A stretch of DNA of 64,000 nt from Symsagittifera roscoffensis (Eukaryota > Xenacoelomorpha > Acoela > Convolutidae): positions 496,001 to 560,000 of the forward strand of contig NC_087068.1 in NCBI RefSeq assembly GCF_963678635.1, read 5' to 3'. The position numbers and the translations under genes were made by a program. Every line of letters starts with the position of its first letter. The first letter of the stretch is position 1. Shown here piece by piece: positions 1 through 11,383 of this stretch. The notes under the pieces are model-generated. The model had not been told where the DNA came from. It saw only the letters and a list, made by a program, of their open reading frames with translations, and did no database searches.

Positions 1-285
1 GATTGCTAATTTCTAACTTGATGACACAAACAGTGAATTTAAACTGGAAAAAAATCTTATCCATTGCAATATACGATATAGCTTAAGCGAGCAAAATTCT
101 TTTAAACATGCAAAAATAATACGTTGAAAAAGCTTAAACATGGCGAGATAGTGAAGCCCGCATTTAAATATATAATAGATTTAACCCACTTGCAACGCTC
201 TTTCTTGCTCATCGCAGAACAATTTTTATTTCAAAATTATTTTTTAATTGCCCTCATCGTACACAATTTTTAACTTTGAGAACAC
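1..285. repeat. Edge copy of a dispersed repeat
   Basis: The first 160 bases closely match 50,639-50,800. Shared landmarks are a GATTGCTAATTTC/GTTGCTAATTTC opening and an ATTGCAATATA[CT]GATATAGC core. At 50.6 kb this block lies directly right of an array of about 160-bp monomers, so it looks like the right-hand boundary of that repeat family. No coding potential is seen. Confidence 0.6.
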
Positions 286-291
286 TGGGCA

Positions 292-2440
292 AACAAGTAT
301 TTTTGTTCCGCTGAGAAACCTGAGAAATAAAATTCAAACCTCAAACTCATCCACACTTTTTTCTCCATTTGCAGTATTGTAAGATCTTAAATTTGTATTT
401 TTGTTCCGCTGAGAAACCTGAGAAATAAAATTCAAACCTCAAACTCATGCACACTTTTTTCTCCATTTGCAGTATTGTAAGATCTTAAATTTGTATTTTT
501 GTTCCGCTGAGAAACCTGAGAAATAAAATTCAAACCTCAAACTCATCCACACATTTTTTTTCTCCATTTGCAGTATTGTAAGATCTTAAATTTGTACTTT
601 TGTTCCGCTGAGAAACCTGAGAAATAAAATTCAAACCTCAAACTCATCCACACTTTTTTCTCCATTTGCAGTATTGTAAGATCTTAAATTTGTATTTTTG
701 TTCCGCTGAGAAACCTGAGAAATAAAATTCAAACCTCAAACTCATCCAAACTTTTTTCTCCATTTGCAGTATTGCAAGATCTTAAATTTGTACTTTTGTT
801 CCGCTGAGAAACCTGAGAAATAAAATTCAAACCTCAAACTCATCCACACTTTTTTTCTCCAATTGCAGTATTGTAAGATCTTAAATTTGTATTTTTGTTC
901 CGCTGAGAAACCTGAGAAATAAAATTCAAACCTCAAACTCATCCACACTTTTATCTCCATTTGCAGTATTGTAAGATCTTAAATTTGTATTTTTGTTCCG
1001 CTGAGAAACCTGAGAAATAAAATTCAAACCTCAAACTCATCCACACTTTTTTCTCCATTTGCAGTATTGTAAGATCTTAAATTTGCATTTTTGTTCCGCT
1101 GAGAAACCTGAGAAATAAAATTCAAACCTCAAACTCATCCACACTTTTTTCTCCATTTGCAGTATTGTAAGATCTTAAATTTGTATTTTTGTTCCGCTGA
1201 GAAACCTGAGAAATAAAATTCAAACCTCAAACTCATCCACACTTTTTTCTCCATTTGCAGTATTGTAAGATCTTAAATTTGTATTTTTGTTCCGCTGAGA
1301 AATAAAATTCAAACCTCAAATTCATCCACACTTTTTTTCTCCAATTGCAGTATTGTAAGATCTTAAATTTGTATTTTTGTTCCGCTGAGAAACCTGAGAA
1401 ATAAAATTCAAACCTCAAACTCATCCAAACTTTTTTCTCCATTTGCAGTATTGCAAGATCTTAAATTTGTACTTTTGTTCCGCTGAGAAACCTGAGAAAT
1501 AAAATTCAAACCTCAAACTCATCCACACTTTTTTTCTCCAATTGCAGTATTGTAAGATCTTAAATTTGTACTTTTGTTCCGCTGAGAAACCTGAGAAATA
1601 AAATTCAAACCTCAAACTCATCCACACTTTTTTCTCCATTTGCAGTATTGTAAGATCTTAAATTTGTATTTTTGTTCCGCTGAGAAACCTGAGAAATAAA
1701 ATTCAAACCTCAAACTCATCCACACTTTTTTCTCCATTTGCAGTATTGTAAGATCTTAAATTTGCATTTTTGTTCCGCTGAGAAACCTGAGAAATAAAAT
1801 TCAAACCTCAAACTCATCCACACTTTTTTCTCCATTTGCAGTATTGTAAGATCTTAAATTTGTATTTTTGTTCCGCTGAGAAACCTGAGAAATAAAATTC
1901 AAACCTCAAACTCATCCACACTTTTTTCTCCATTTGCAGTATTGTAAGATCTTAAATTTGTATTTTTGTTCCGCTGAGAAATAAAATTCAAACCTCAAAT
2001 TCATCCACACTTTTTTCTCCATTTGCAGTATTGTAAGATCTTAAATTTGTATTTTTGTTCCGCTGAGAAACCTGAGAAATAAAATTCAAACCTCAAACTC
2101 ATCCACACTTTTTTCTCCATTTGCAGTATTGTAAGATCTTAAAATTGTATTTTTGTTCCGCTGAGAAACCTGAGAAATAAAATTCAAACCTCAAACTCAT
2201 CCACACTTTTTTCTCCATTTGCAGTATTGTAAGATCTTAAATTTGTATTTTTGTTCCGCTGAGAAACCTGAGAAATAAAATTCAAACCTCAAACTCATCC
2301 ACACTTTTTTCTCCATTTGCAGTATTGTAAGATCTTAAATTTGCATTTTTGTTCCGCTGAGAAACCTGAGAAATAAAATTCAAACCTCAAACTCATCCAC
2401 ACTTTTTTCTCCATTTGCAGTATTGTAAGATCTTAAATTT
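292..2440. repeat. 98-bp tandem satellite, about 22 copies
   Basis: Head-to-tail units of 98 bp: the TTCCGCTGAG landmark recurs at 306, 404 and 502. Copies differ by single bases, T-run length and an 8-bp deletion near 1291 and again near 1971. Variants recur together about 679 bp apart, for example the CCAAAC variant at 746 and 1425 and the TGCATTTTT variant at 1084 and 1764. This indicates a seven-unit higher-order repeat. Short minus-strand ORFs through the array come from the repetition and lack a conserved frame, because 98 is not a multiple of 3. Confidence 0.95.
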
Positions 2441-2893
2441 TCTTGTTATTTGCAAACAGTTTGAACTGAGAAATGAACCAACAGTCAATCTGCAAAACTC
2501 AATATCAAACTTTTCTAGAAAAAAAAGCCTTTCCACTGAAAAAAGCAAAAAGCACTTTTCTTGGTAGACATCAACAAAATAAGTGTCTTGACTTCGTTCA
2601 ATTACGCTTAGAAATTTAAATTAAACTGAAAACATTAGACCACAAAAACTTAAAATAGGTTTTTAAAACCTTAACTAATTGAAATGCACCAAAAATATCT
2701 ATAGACGGGCGAACTCGTCAATCGAGTGAAAAAGAAACCATCTGTACTTTTTCAAGTTTCAACAACAAATTTAAACTGTAAACAAAGTTCATGGGCAAAA
2801 TTACGAATTTACTAAGCAAACCTCACTTCAATTTATTTAACAATCAATTTATTTCAGTTTTCTGATTGCTAGTGACAATAACTAAAAACTGAT
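2441..2893. other. AT-rich spacer without recognisable feature
   Basis: Between the 98-bp satellite and the first exon-like ORF I see no ORF, no repeat match within the window and no RNA gene. It probably holds the 3' UTR or flank of the minus-strand gene that follows. Confidence 0.5.
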
Positions 2894-3843
2894 TCATTTG
2901 AATTTGGCATCCGTTTTTTCGTGGGCCTTGACACTGTTTTTTATATATGGTAGCTCTCCTGAATTCTGAAGTGAAATGGCGCCTTCTATAAAATTTTCGG
3001 TTGAAATCGGATTTGACATAATTGATCGTGTTCTTTTCTTGTAACTTGTTGAAAAATGCAACTTTTTCTCCTTGCACCCGATAGCAGCAAACAGTTCATT
3101 TGCAGCATAGCTGTCGTCTATTTGTGTTGATGAGGAGCTGGTTTCTGCTTCTGCTTCTTCGCGGGGTATGGGTTCAGGATTACTCTCAGTTGTGGACTGT
3201 GAACTGGGCTCATCTTTGATGATGCTGGTGAAGTGTCTGGGAAGTGAGACTTGCGAGGACATGGCCCTCAACTTCACCGCCTTCTCCACACTCACTTCTG
3301 GCTCTGACTGCTGGCCGCCCGACTGGCTCTTCTGTTCTGGTGCCCCTGAATTGTCGGTTGTGCCATCATTCTGCATCTTACCAATCAGTTCACTGAAACA
3401 TGCATCAGCTAAATTTTCACTAACGTCTGTTTCAGCATCTGTTTTGTTTAAAAATTCGGGTGTCACCTCAACTTTAGGCCAAAAAGACTCACAAAACCTC
3501 TTAGTCTAACAGGATGCCGAAAACTTGGTTGAATTCGAAAAAGTAGACTGTATTTTATAACTGTTCTTCCTCTGTCGTATCTGGGTCACAATGCGAGACA
3601 CTACACTTTGGTAGAAAGTAAAAAAAACTAGGCGCAAAACCTGAACTGGGTGAATTGAGAAGCTACATCAGACAGCAGGTTGTTATTGCACATGTGCAGC
3701 TGGTTAGTCAGGAGTGAACTCTCATTCCCGCTCAGCACGGCACTCAAATCTGCTTTTGTGCTCTCATATTTCCGGTGCACCTCTTCCAAACTGCGAAGTA
3801 GATTCGGATCCAGGTAGTTGTCCAACGAGATCGACTCTCTCAA
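2894..3843 (-). CDS. Unrecognised spliced gene, two C-terminal exons
   Basis: Two open blocks on the minus strand look like consecutive exons. The upstream one (3843 down to about 3641) follows a CCAG acceptor. It encodes a helical, charged stretch that includes NYLDPNLLRSLEEVHRKYE. The downstream one (about 3500 to 2894) follows a GTTAGACTAAGAG acceptor region and runs to a stop. It begins FCESFWPKVEVTPEFLNKTD and continues into an acidic, Ser/Glu/Gln-rich, probably disordered tail ending in a Lys-rich segment. The joint AG|GTTTTG occurs at both candidate splice sites, so the exact junction is ambiguous by a few bases; the intron is about 135 nt. I do not recognise the family. The 5' exons are not identified. 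Plus-strand ORFs over the same region have no such composition and are treated as shadows. Confidence 0.45.
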
Positions 3844-3898
3844 CTGGCTACTAGCTGACCTGAAACTTGTTTATCGTTACTTACTTAATGACATATTG

Positions 3899-4146
3899 AT
3901 CTTCAGCTCACATAGCACGAAGGAGCGGGAGAACTTATCTCTGTTGAAAGAACTTTTAAGCTTGACTTCACAACAGCAAAACAAAATTGCGACAAATCCA
4001 GTGTTAAAACGAAGTACAAGTAATCCAAACTAATGGCATATCCTACTTATCTCGTCGAAGAACAATAACACTGGACCAGACACGAGACAGAACTATTGGT
4101 GATTTATCGTAACTGAACTGGAATTGATCTTTCTTATTCGGTTCAA
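3899..4146. repeat. Direct duplication, copy 1 (partner 4875-5122)
   Basis: Nearly identical over about 248 bp to 4875-5122. It contains the 3' tail of the non-LTR element (the HLQLT-stop codons and following untranslated tail) plus the first 50 bp of the copia LTR beginning TGGTGATT at 4097. The duplication therefore post-dates the copia insertion. Confidence 0.9.
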
Positions 4147-4159
4147 GAAAGATCAATTC
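4121..4159. repeat. Perfect 15-bp inverted repeat (hairpin)
   Basis: GAATTGATCTTTCTT (4121-4135) is followed by a 9-nt spacer and its exact reverse complement (4145-4159). It lies at the right breakpoint of the 3899-4146 duplication, where the copia LTR sequence stops. The second arm is an inverted copy of LTR sequence, as expected from a foldback or template-switch repair event. Confidence 0.9.
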
Positions 4160-4471
4160 TAGCCGACAACACTAGCCATCAGCTATAAATCAATCAGTCG
4201 TACGCGAGTAACTCTGCCGCCCCCATATGGTCTCCAAGTTTAAGCAACACCAACAGGACAAAACTTCAGGTAAAACAAAAAAATGCACTTAGAACAACTA
4301 CCGACTGTGTTAAAATGACAAAAAAAAAGATCAGTTACACGATGAAACTGAATTTTCGATGTTCGAGTGCATAATGAAATGATTGCCAAATATTTCTTCA
4401 TCGAAAGCCATCTTCCGGAACGTGCAGACCATCGAACCTTATAATATGACGCAAACTGATCTTGCAGACCC

Positions 4472-4891
4472 ATGCTGATAGCAACACCGAAAACGAAATA
4501 CGAGCAAGAAGTTCTCTTACTACTGCCAACTGATTCAGTTCTTATAATTAATCAAAACAAAATTGGCCTCAAACATCTGCATATTAAAAATGTAAAAGAA
4601 TTTACTGAGAATCACCACAGTCAACTTTGGGGTAAGGACACTCCTGAAGTGAACTTCGAAGAAAAAAAATCACATGAGGCTAGGTGCACACTTGCACAAC
4701 TCTACTCCCGATACTCAACCATCCTGAATAGCTACCTACACAGGATTCGCCCTAATACATGCAATGTTTGCAATCTAGGGCCGCATGACACGCACCACTT
4801 ATTCAACTGCCCAGGCAGACAAACAAATATCGGTATCCTCGGTCTATGGACTGACCGTTTTCATTTAGCTGAACATCTTCAGCTCACATAG
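4472..4891 (+). pseudogene. C-terminus of a Jockey/R1-like non-LTR retrotransposon ORF2
   Basis: A 140-codon open stretch ends in a C-terminal tail typical of arthropod and other invertebrate non-LTR elements. It has TLAQLYSRYSTILNSYLHRI followed by a zinc-knuckle-like CNVCNLGPHDTHHLFNC (C-x2-C-x8-H-x4-C) and a stop after AEHLQLT. RT and endonuclease parts are absent upstream, so this is a 5'-truncated copy, the usual state for such elements. Family assignment is from the motif; the exact clade is uncertain. Confidence 0.7.
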
Positions 4892-5122
4892 CACGAAGGA
4901 GCGGGAGAACTTATCTCTGTTGAAAGAACTTTTAAGCTTGACTTCACAACAGCAAAACAAAATTGCGACAAATCCAGTGTTAAAACGACGTACAAGTAAT
5001 CCAAACTAATGGCATATCCTACTTATCTCGTCGAAGAACAATAACACTGGACCAGACACGAGACAGAACTATTGGTGATTTATCGTAACTGAACTGGAAT
5101 TGATCTTTCTTATTCGGTTCAA
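4875..5122. repeat. Direct duplication, copy 2 (source copy)
   Basis: Nearly identical to 3899-4146. Here the sequence sits in its natural context: non-LTR 3' tail, then the ACTAT target duplication, then the copia 5' LTR. Confidence 0.9.
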
Positions 5123-5317
5123 ACTCGAAGATCACTTCCCGATTTTTGTTAAAACTAGCTGGTGAAACATGACCTTAAGTCATTCGTTCGAGCAAACTTG
5201 TGCGGATGATTCGTCATATATATTTGATCCGAATTACTACAAGCACTATCACTCAAATGTCATTAATTCACTCCTTTTGAATCAACCGTTTGTCGCTGTG
5301 ATAACCTTGATCGGTTA
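5073..5317 (+). repeat. Copia 5' LTR
   Basis: Aligns with 9494-9739 from TGGTGATT onwards, sharing for example GAACTGGAATTGATCTTTC and AGCTGGTGAAACATGACC. The right edge is inferred from the ACTAT duplication at the other end of the element, because the two copies diverge there. Confidence 0.7.
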
Positions 5318-5592
5318 TGGACCCAGATGCCCAATCACGAGTGAGAAGTCAGGAGTCAAGATTGACTGTTTGTTCAAACGAATAAGAAAAAACAGATTTG
5401 CAAGGGAGGCGTGACAGTGAAAAAACACAATTTCAAACAGACAACTGATCCGATAGAGAACTGCGAGAATAGAAGCATGCCAACGCTAATTGGAGATAGA
5501 CGATTGATCAGATAGAGGAGTGCAAAAATAGATGGCCTAGAAAAAGAAAAGAAACTGATACCCCAGAATAAAAAGACGAACTACTATATTGC

Positions 5593-5621
5593 TTTATATA
5601 TATATATATATATATATATGT
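5593..5621. repeat. (TA)n microsatellite
   Basis: About 14 TA dinucleotides within the leader region of the copia element. Confidence 0.9.
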
Positions 5622-6099
5622 TCATTAACTAGTATGAAATCTGAGGAGGGACCTTAGCTTTGCTAATTTGCTGATATGTTATTCGGTACGCAGACCATAA
5701 GGTTCCGAATCACATATATTAATCAAATATACTTGCAGAATTATAAATGCGGGCGATATGAATGATTATAACATATGATTTTGATGTAAGAGAAAACGGG
5801 GACAATGAATTTTACCTAGGGCAATACCTAGCTTTGTGAATTTTGAATGAAGCTTAATCTTCGGGTAAGACTTAAGTAGGAAATAAGAACTTGGATTAAA
5901 AAAAGCCAAAACTGAAACGATATTTTTTCGGGAAAAGAAGAGTATTTTTCCTACTTTGAAGAGCAATTCGAGGCACGAAAATTTCACTTGAAATTAGACA
6001 AAATTTTAGATGAGTCGTTGATTACAGAAGTTTTGAGCCGAGGTTAAGACCGAATGCAAGCAGTGATCGAAAACAAGCTGCAATAGAAAAAAGAGATTT

Positions 6100-6480
6100 A
6101 TTAGTAAAAACAGTTGCACATCTGGTACGAACTTATGCAGGCTCTAGATAAGAAATCGGTTTAAGAGGTTTAAGAGTTTTGAAAGACCCAGACTGGAAAA
6201 ACTAATCTCCGAAATAACAACTTTGAAAAAGAACAGCAATGAGAAAGTGATAGAATATTTGAGTAGAGCAGAGCAGATTCAGTATAACTTATAATAAGTG
6301 AACGAAAGAGTGAGTGAAAAAATTTTAATTTCAATTATTTTGAAAGGACTTCCAAAACAATTTGAAACTTTTTTTTACTATATCCAAGTTTAGTAGAGAT
6401 GAGAAAAGGTTAGATGAGTTAAAAGAGAATTAGTGAATTTCGATAGCAAGAGACAAGTCAGTGAAAAAGAGCGAGAACAG
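6100..6480 (+). pseudogene. Copia gag remnant
   Basis: Broken reading frames contain residues typical of a copia-type Gag (UBN2-like): VIEYLSRAEQIQYNL, then VSEKILISIILKGLPKQFET, separated by stops. The zinc knuckle expected downstream is not clearly visible. It is inactive. Confidence 0.55.
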
Positions 6481-6689
6481 AGTTAGTTTTAATGTCATTA
6501 AAGAGGACATGTGTCGAAACAGTGCAGAGAAAACTAAGGCAGCAGACGAGATAGTGAAAACAAAGCTCATTCAATGTTATGTAAGTCAGGAGTTTTTCCA
6601 AGCAAAAAAAAAGTATTAGTAAGACTAAACGAGAAAAGCAGAACCTAGCAGCTGAAACAGAGGTTCATTTTAAATTTCTAATGATAGTG

Positions 6690-7620
6690 TCTCCGGTCGA
6701 GGACTTAGTCTTAGACTCTGGAGCCACCAGTAAAACGATTGAGGATCGAGAGATGTTTTTTTAGTTTACATGAGAACTTCAAAGGGTCAGTTAGCAATGC
6801 AAATTTCTGAGTCGAAACTTTTAGGCAAAGGTGAAGTTAGATTCAGAGTGAAAGACGAGAAAGGCAAATTTAAAATGATTGAGTTGAAGGATACTTTGTT
6901 TATTCCTGAAAATTCAAATTTGAGAAGTATATCAAAAATAAAGAAAGCGGGTGAAGAAGTTGTTTTTGGTGCGAGCTCGTTTGTTCGTCAGAGAAATGGT
7001 TCAGTTTACCAATTAAGAGAGGAAAGTGGTCTCTTTTTGTGGGACGCTTTTGTACGAAAAGACGAAGGTTATATACTTAGCTCATTGAAACAGTGGCATT
7101 GTAGGATGGGTCACAATAACTACAATGTCTTAAGTCATTTGTCGCAACATGTTGAAGGCATGAAGATAAGTGATTGTAAAATTGACAATTTTGAAACTTG
7201 TGAGTTGAATAAAGCAAAAAAGAAGCCAGTCCCGAAAGACTGTTACATCAGGGCAACCAGGACGCTAGATGTTGTTCACACAGATAGTTTAGGTCCTATC
7301 GACCCGATAGCAGAGGATGGACATAGATATGCTTTAGGTTTTGTGGACAGTTTTTCTAGATATCTAAAAATTTATTTCAAGAAGACGAGAGATGAGGCAA
7401 CAGAAAAATGGAGATGTTCATAGCAGATATAGGAATCCCTCAGACTTTTAGTTTCAGATAGCGTAGGAGAGTATATTGGTCAGGAATTTTGGCGAGTTTG
7501 TAAGAAACAGAAAATTAGACTGGAAACTTCGGCTCCATATACCCCTCAAGAGCACGAACGGAAAGATAGAAAGGGGGTAAGGAACGATTACTCAAATGGC
7601 TCACTGCATGATTTTTGATG
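6690..7620 (+). pseudogene. Copia protease and integrase remnant
   Basis: LVLDSGATSKT at about 6710-6740 is the aspartic protease active-site block. After a frameshift, an open stretch at 6770-7423 carries the end of the protease (IPENSNLRSISKI) and the GAG-pre-integrase zinc region WHCRMGH...FETC, whose first CxxC cysteine is replaced by Phe. The integrase core starts LDVVHTDSLGPI. It continues in another frame with VSDSVGEYIGQEFW and YTPQEHERKDR, the second Asp and the Glu blocks. Multiple frameshifts make it non-functional. Confidence 0.75.
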
Positions 7621-7999
7621 CCAATTTAGCGAATACTTATTAGCCTTATGATTTTAATATGGCTACCAATCTCAAAAACATGAGCTTTCATTCTGCTATG
7701 AGCAACATGCTACGAGTCTATAAATCGAGAAAAACCCAACCTTAATTTTGTGAAAACTTTTGTTGGAAGTGTACTGTATAGTTTTGCGGGAAAAACGTTT
7801 CGCAAAAACTAGACAAAAATTCTGAGAATTTTCTTGGGGACATCGGAAATAGTAAAGCTTGTCTGATAGGAATTGAGAATGAAGGAAAACTCAAAGTTCA
7901 GAAGTCAAGAAACGTTAGTTTTAACGAATAAAAGTTCTAATTTGAGAAAAAGATAGAAATTTAAGAAAAAAAATTGTAGTACTTTTTGGAGAAGTTCTC

Positions 8000-8760
8000 G
8001 CAGTATACCCTGACTGGCGAGAAGCAATGAAAAAAGAGTTTGATTCATGAGAAAAAAAAACGAGCTTTGTGAACTAGTTATAAATAGAGGAGAGAAGCCT
8101 AAAGGCAGCAGATGGCATTTTGCTTTGAAGAACGAACCTAATGGTGAAGTTTTTAGGTTTAAGGCTAGATTTGTTGCTAAAGATTTTAGCCAAGTTGAGG
8201 GAAGGGATTGTCACGATACGTAATCGCCTACAACTAAGATGTTGACCATAAGAATAGTTCTAAGCTTAGCAGTTCAAAATAGGTATGAGTTGAGACAGTT
8301 AGACATTTAAACTGCATACTTGAATGCCAAACTATACGAAGAAGGAAAATTTTTAGTTTGTCTTCTGAAGAAAAGTCTTTATGGACAAAAGCAGTGCGGT
8401 AGAAACTGCCAAAGGACTCTAGAAGGCTATCTTGAGGAGTTAGGTTTTAAAAATTCAGTTTTCGATGAATGCTTGTTTGTTAGAAGGATTGAGGGAGAGA
8501 TAGAGGGTTTAATTTGCTTGTTGGTCGATTATATAGTGGTTTGTTGAGCGGACAAAAATTTCTGTAGGTGGTTTGAAAACAATATCACTGAAAAATTTGA
8601 GATCAGCGAGATAAAAGATCTTAAATGGTTCTTAGGAATGAAAACTGATTACTCAGAAAACGAAATCAGGATAATTCAGGAAAAATATGTTGAAAAGTTG
8701 TTATCAAGAATTAAAATGACGGAAGCAAAACCAATAACAACCCCTCTTGGTGAAACGAAA
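8000..8760 (+). pseudogene. Copia reverse transcriptase remnant
   Basis: Fragments in shifting frames: WREAMKKEFDS, VFRFKARFVAKDFSQVEG, LRQLDI-stop-TAYLNAKLYEE, KKSLYGQKQCGR (normally KALYGLKQ) and LICLLVDYIVVC at the catalytic position, where YVDD has become LVDY. The catalytic Asp pair is lost. Confidence 0.75.
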
Positions 8761-9129
8761 AACTGACGAAAGAAGAATGTCCTTTAGAAGGTAGCATAGA
8801 ACAAGAAAATTAGAAGAAATGTGACTATCGGGGACTTGTTGGTTGTCTAATCTACTTAGCTTTACCAAGAAGAACTGTCATTTGCTTGGCAGCAATTTTT
8901 CTAAATTGTTCTGAGGAAAACCCAGATGAAAAGCATTGAAAAGCCGGGGAAAATTGTCAAAGAAATCTGCTAGGAACAAAAAATTTACCTTTGGTACATA
9001 GAAAGGATAAGGCGTTGAATCTTGTTAGCTATTCGAATGCGGACTAGGCTGGAAACATGGAAAATTGGAGAAGGACCTCAGGATAATGTTCCAAGCTCAC
9101 TGACAAGTCAGGTGTAATAAGTTGGTCTA

Positions 9130-9476
9130 GTAGACTCCAGCGTTGTGTATCAACTTTAACTGCCGACACAGAACACAATGCTGTGGTCGAAAAAGTAAAG
9201 GAAAGAACTATCTACAGGGCATACTTAGCGACTTTGGCATAATGTAATAGGCCTTTGGAATTGTTCGTTGATAACCAAACTTGTATTGCCATTAGTAAAC
9301 ATTCAATCAACCACGGAAAGACGAATCAATTTGCCATAAAGCTAGACTTTCTTCGAGAGTTAGTTGAACAGAAGAAGGTGACATTAACCATCTCACCAAC
9401 AGTAAACATGCCTGCAGACGTTTTGACGAAAACCTTAGGAAAACGCAAAACTGCATTTTTACGAAGAACTACATAA
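9130..9476 (+). pseudogene. Copia RNase H remnant
   Basis: Open stretch 9255-9476 encodes LFVDNQTCIAISKHSINHGK and PADVLTKTLGK, the copia RNase H C-terminal blocks (DNQSAI, HTKHI, ADXLTK). Upstream, in other frames, is VISWSSRLQRC and STLTADTEHNA. Confidence 0.75.
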
Positions 9477-9493
9477 TTTGAAAGGCGGGTTAA

Positions 9494-9739
9494 TGGTGAT
9501 TTTTCGTAACTGAACTGGAATTGATCTTTCTTAATCGGTTCAAACTGAAAAATCACTAATCGATTTTTGTTTAAAATAGCTGGTGAAACATGACCTTTAG
9601 TCATTGGTTCGAGCAACTTTGTGCCGGTGATTCGCCATATATATTTGATCTGAATTACTACTGGAACTATCACCCAAATCTCATCAAATCACTCCTCATT
9701 AATCAGCCTTTTTTCGCTGCAAAAACATTGATAGGAACC
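9494..9739 (+). repeat. Copia 3' LTR
   Basis: Begins TGGTGATTTTTCG directly after a purine-rich GAAAGGCGGGTTAA tract (polypurine tract). It is followed by the ACTAT target duplication at 9740-9744. Confidence 0.75.
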
Positions 9740-10298
9740 ACTATTAGCAGAATGAAACGAATCCTCTATAAGCCGAAAGAAACGAACTCAGTGTCGTCAA
9801 GAGTCAACGAGGCTACAACAGCAACAATAGAACGACTTCAAGGTGGGGCAGCAGCAACTACTAAGGGGGGACAGGCTACGACGAAAAGGATGACATTTCC
9901 ACTCCATCAATGTTGGTCCTGGATTGAGTAGTACCAGGGTAAAGAAAAAACGCCCCAAATTATCTCACTTAAAATATCAGGATAATTAGACAAAAACTTA
10001 ACAAATCGATTCATTTTCCGAAAAGTATACAATAAATGGGTTCTTTTCTTTCTCATTGTTAAACTTTTACTTTTTTTTAACTTTGCGTTTGTAAAATTTT
10101 ACCTTGGCGAAAAAACGAATAACAGAAAACTTAAAAAAACTGAACAGGTTAATTTTCTGGGATCGTCGCCAGCTTCCCACCCCTACTCCTTTTCGAATTT
10201 CCTGAAATATGGCCACACTCTATTGATGTAAGACAAAGCATTCTCAAACAGATCTGACTATGATTGCTTGGTTCGCGCTTTTTGGGTTCTTGGGTTTT

Positions 10299-10730
10299 CT
10301 ACTCCAGTCCCAAATACTCGAGTGAACTTTGAACAAAAACATTCACACTATCACGTGAACAAAGATTTATGCAAACAGAGGAATTGGAAACGATATCATT
10401 CCCAGTCAGTTTCGAAAGGGCAATGGAACATTTGAAACATGCTGCGAACTGGTGGATGTTCACTGCCCATTTTTGAGGGGAAGAAAGGTTATCATCAAAT
10501 TTTAATATTACCCTCCAGCTCCGCCGCAAACTCAATTATTTCGTCGATTGGGTCTTAATAAAGATGCAAATGTTGCTGCTGGTAAAAAGCCTATTCCACG
10601 TAAACATATATCTAGTTAGATTGGACCCAAGTGTCCATGCAAATGCTGTTTCTTCTTTCTGTAAGCAGAACCGAGCCCATGTGCAACACATACTAGAAGT
10701 AGCAAACGATTCTACTCACTTTCCAAGCTT
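10299..10730 (-). CDS. Unrecognised spliced gene, last exons with short introns
   Basis: The last exon (10462 to 10299) follows a CCCCTCAAAAATGGGCAG acceptor and runs VNIHQFAACFKCSIALSKL... to a stop after SLEYLGLE. A 49-nt intron (10511-10463, GTAATA...CAG) separates it from a 42-nt exon (10553-10512, PIDEIIEFAAELE) in a compatible phase. Further upstream, an exon-like stretch ending in DQMEAWK at a GTGAGT donor (about 10721) and another starting KEETAFAWTLGS after a GCTTACAG acceptor (about 10665) may belong to the same gene. The junction between the KEETAFAW exon and the 42-nt exon is not resolved. Family not recognised. Confidence 0.4.
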
Positions 10731-10864
10731 CCATTTGGTCTTCGACAGCAAATACAGTAATGTCAATAGTTAACTATCTTTTTGGCCAGAGGATACCATT
10801 ATAAATAGGTTTTATCTCAACAAGACTACAATTGACTGGCTGAAATAGCTCAACAAGACCAAAA

Positions 10865-11330
10865 TTGATGAGAATTGACAAAGATCGAAAGCTGCGAAAC
10901 TCCAAACAGGCTTGCTCAATGTACGATCAATTTATAAGGAAATTAGAAATATCAAAAATTATCTTCAGTAATGATTTAGATTTGATGGTAGAGACTGAAA
11001 CTTGGACGAAAGATGTTACAGACAAACTTTTGATAATTAAGTGCTACTAATGCTCCGGCTTGTACAGATCAGTTGAACTAAGTCGTCTCAATAAAGGAGG
11101 TTGAAGCGTAGCACTAAAATACAAAAACTTTTTGAGTGTTTGACTGATTTGACAGAATGTACGGCACACTATGAAGTTCTAATTAATAAACTCACCAGCA
11201 AAGAGAACAATTTTCATCTGACAGCAATATATCGAATTGAAAATAGAAAAAAATGGAAAAAAAGCATTAACAACAATCTCACTCTTGAATAAAGCATCAT
11301 TGACATCAATGAACAATGCTCTGCTCTTGT
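10865..11330 (+). pseudogene. Degenerate non-LTR retrotransposon endonuclease fragment
   Basis: DLMVETETWTKDVTDKLLI followed by an in-frame stop and LYRSVELSRLNKGG matches the pattern of an APE-type endonuclease (LDILALTETWL..., then RxDRxxxGGG). A second frame gives VLINKLTSKENNFHLTAIYR, the later block usually ending in IYRPP. Stops interrupt it and no RT is seen downstream. Confidence 0.55.
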
Positions 11331-11383
11331 TGACATTTTCAACGAAATCACTGACCATGAACTTTCGATTCAAATAGAGTGTA

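Larger units (their letters stand above)
5073..9739 (+). mobile_element. Degenerate Ty1/copia LTR retrotransposon
   Basis: Two direct repeats that start TGGTGATTT (5073 and 9494) bracket a decayed copia-type pol. A 5-bp target duplication, ACTAT, flanks it at 5068-5072 and 9740-9744, giving an element of about 4.67 kb. Order along the plus strand: gag remnant, DSGAT protease, GAG-pre-integrase and integrase, RT and RNase H. This protease-integrase-RT order is the Pseudoviridae order. Many stops and frameshifts and clearly diverged LTRs show an old, inactive copy. It is inserted next to the tail of a non-LTR element. Confidence 0.85.

Noticed and set aside
742-1639. Repeated minus-strand ORFs with VWMSLRFEFYFSGFSAEQ-type peptides
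   Set aside because: Products of the 98-bp satellite. The unit is not a multiple of 3, frames break every two or three units, and nothing else supports coding.
292-2440. CRISPR-like regular repeats
   Set aside because: Repeats abut directly without unique spacers, in a eukaryotic genome; this is satellite DNA.
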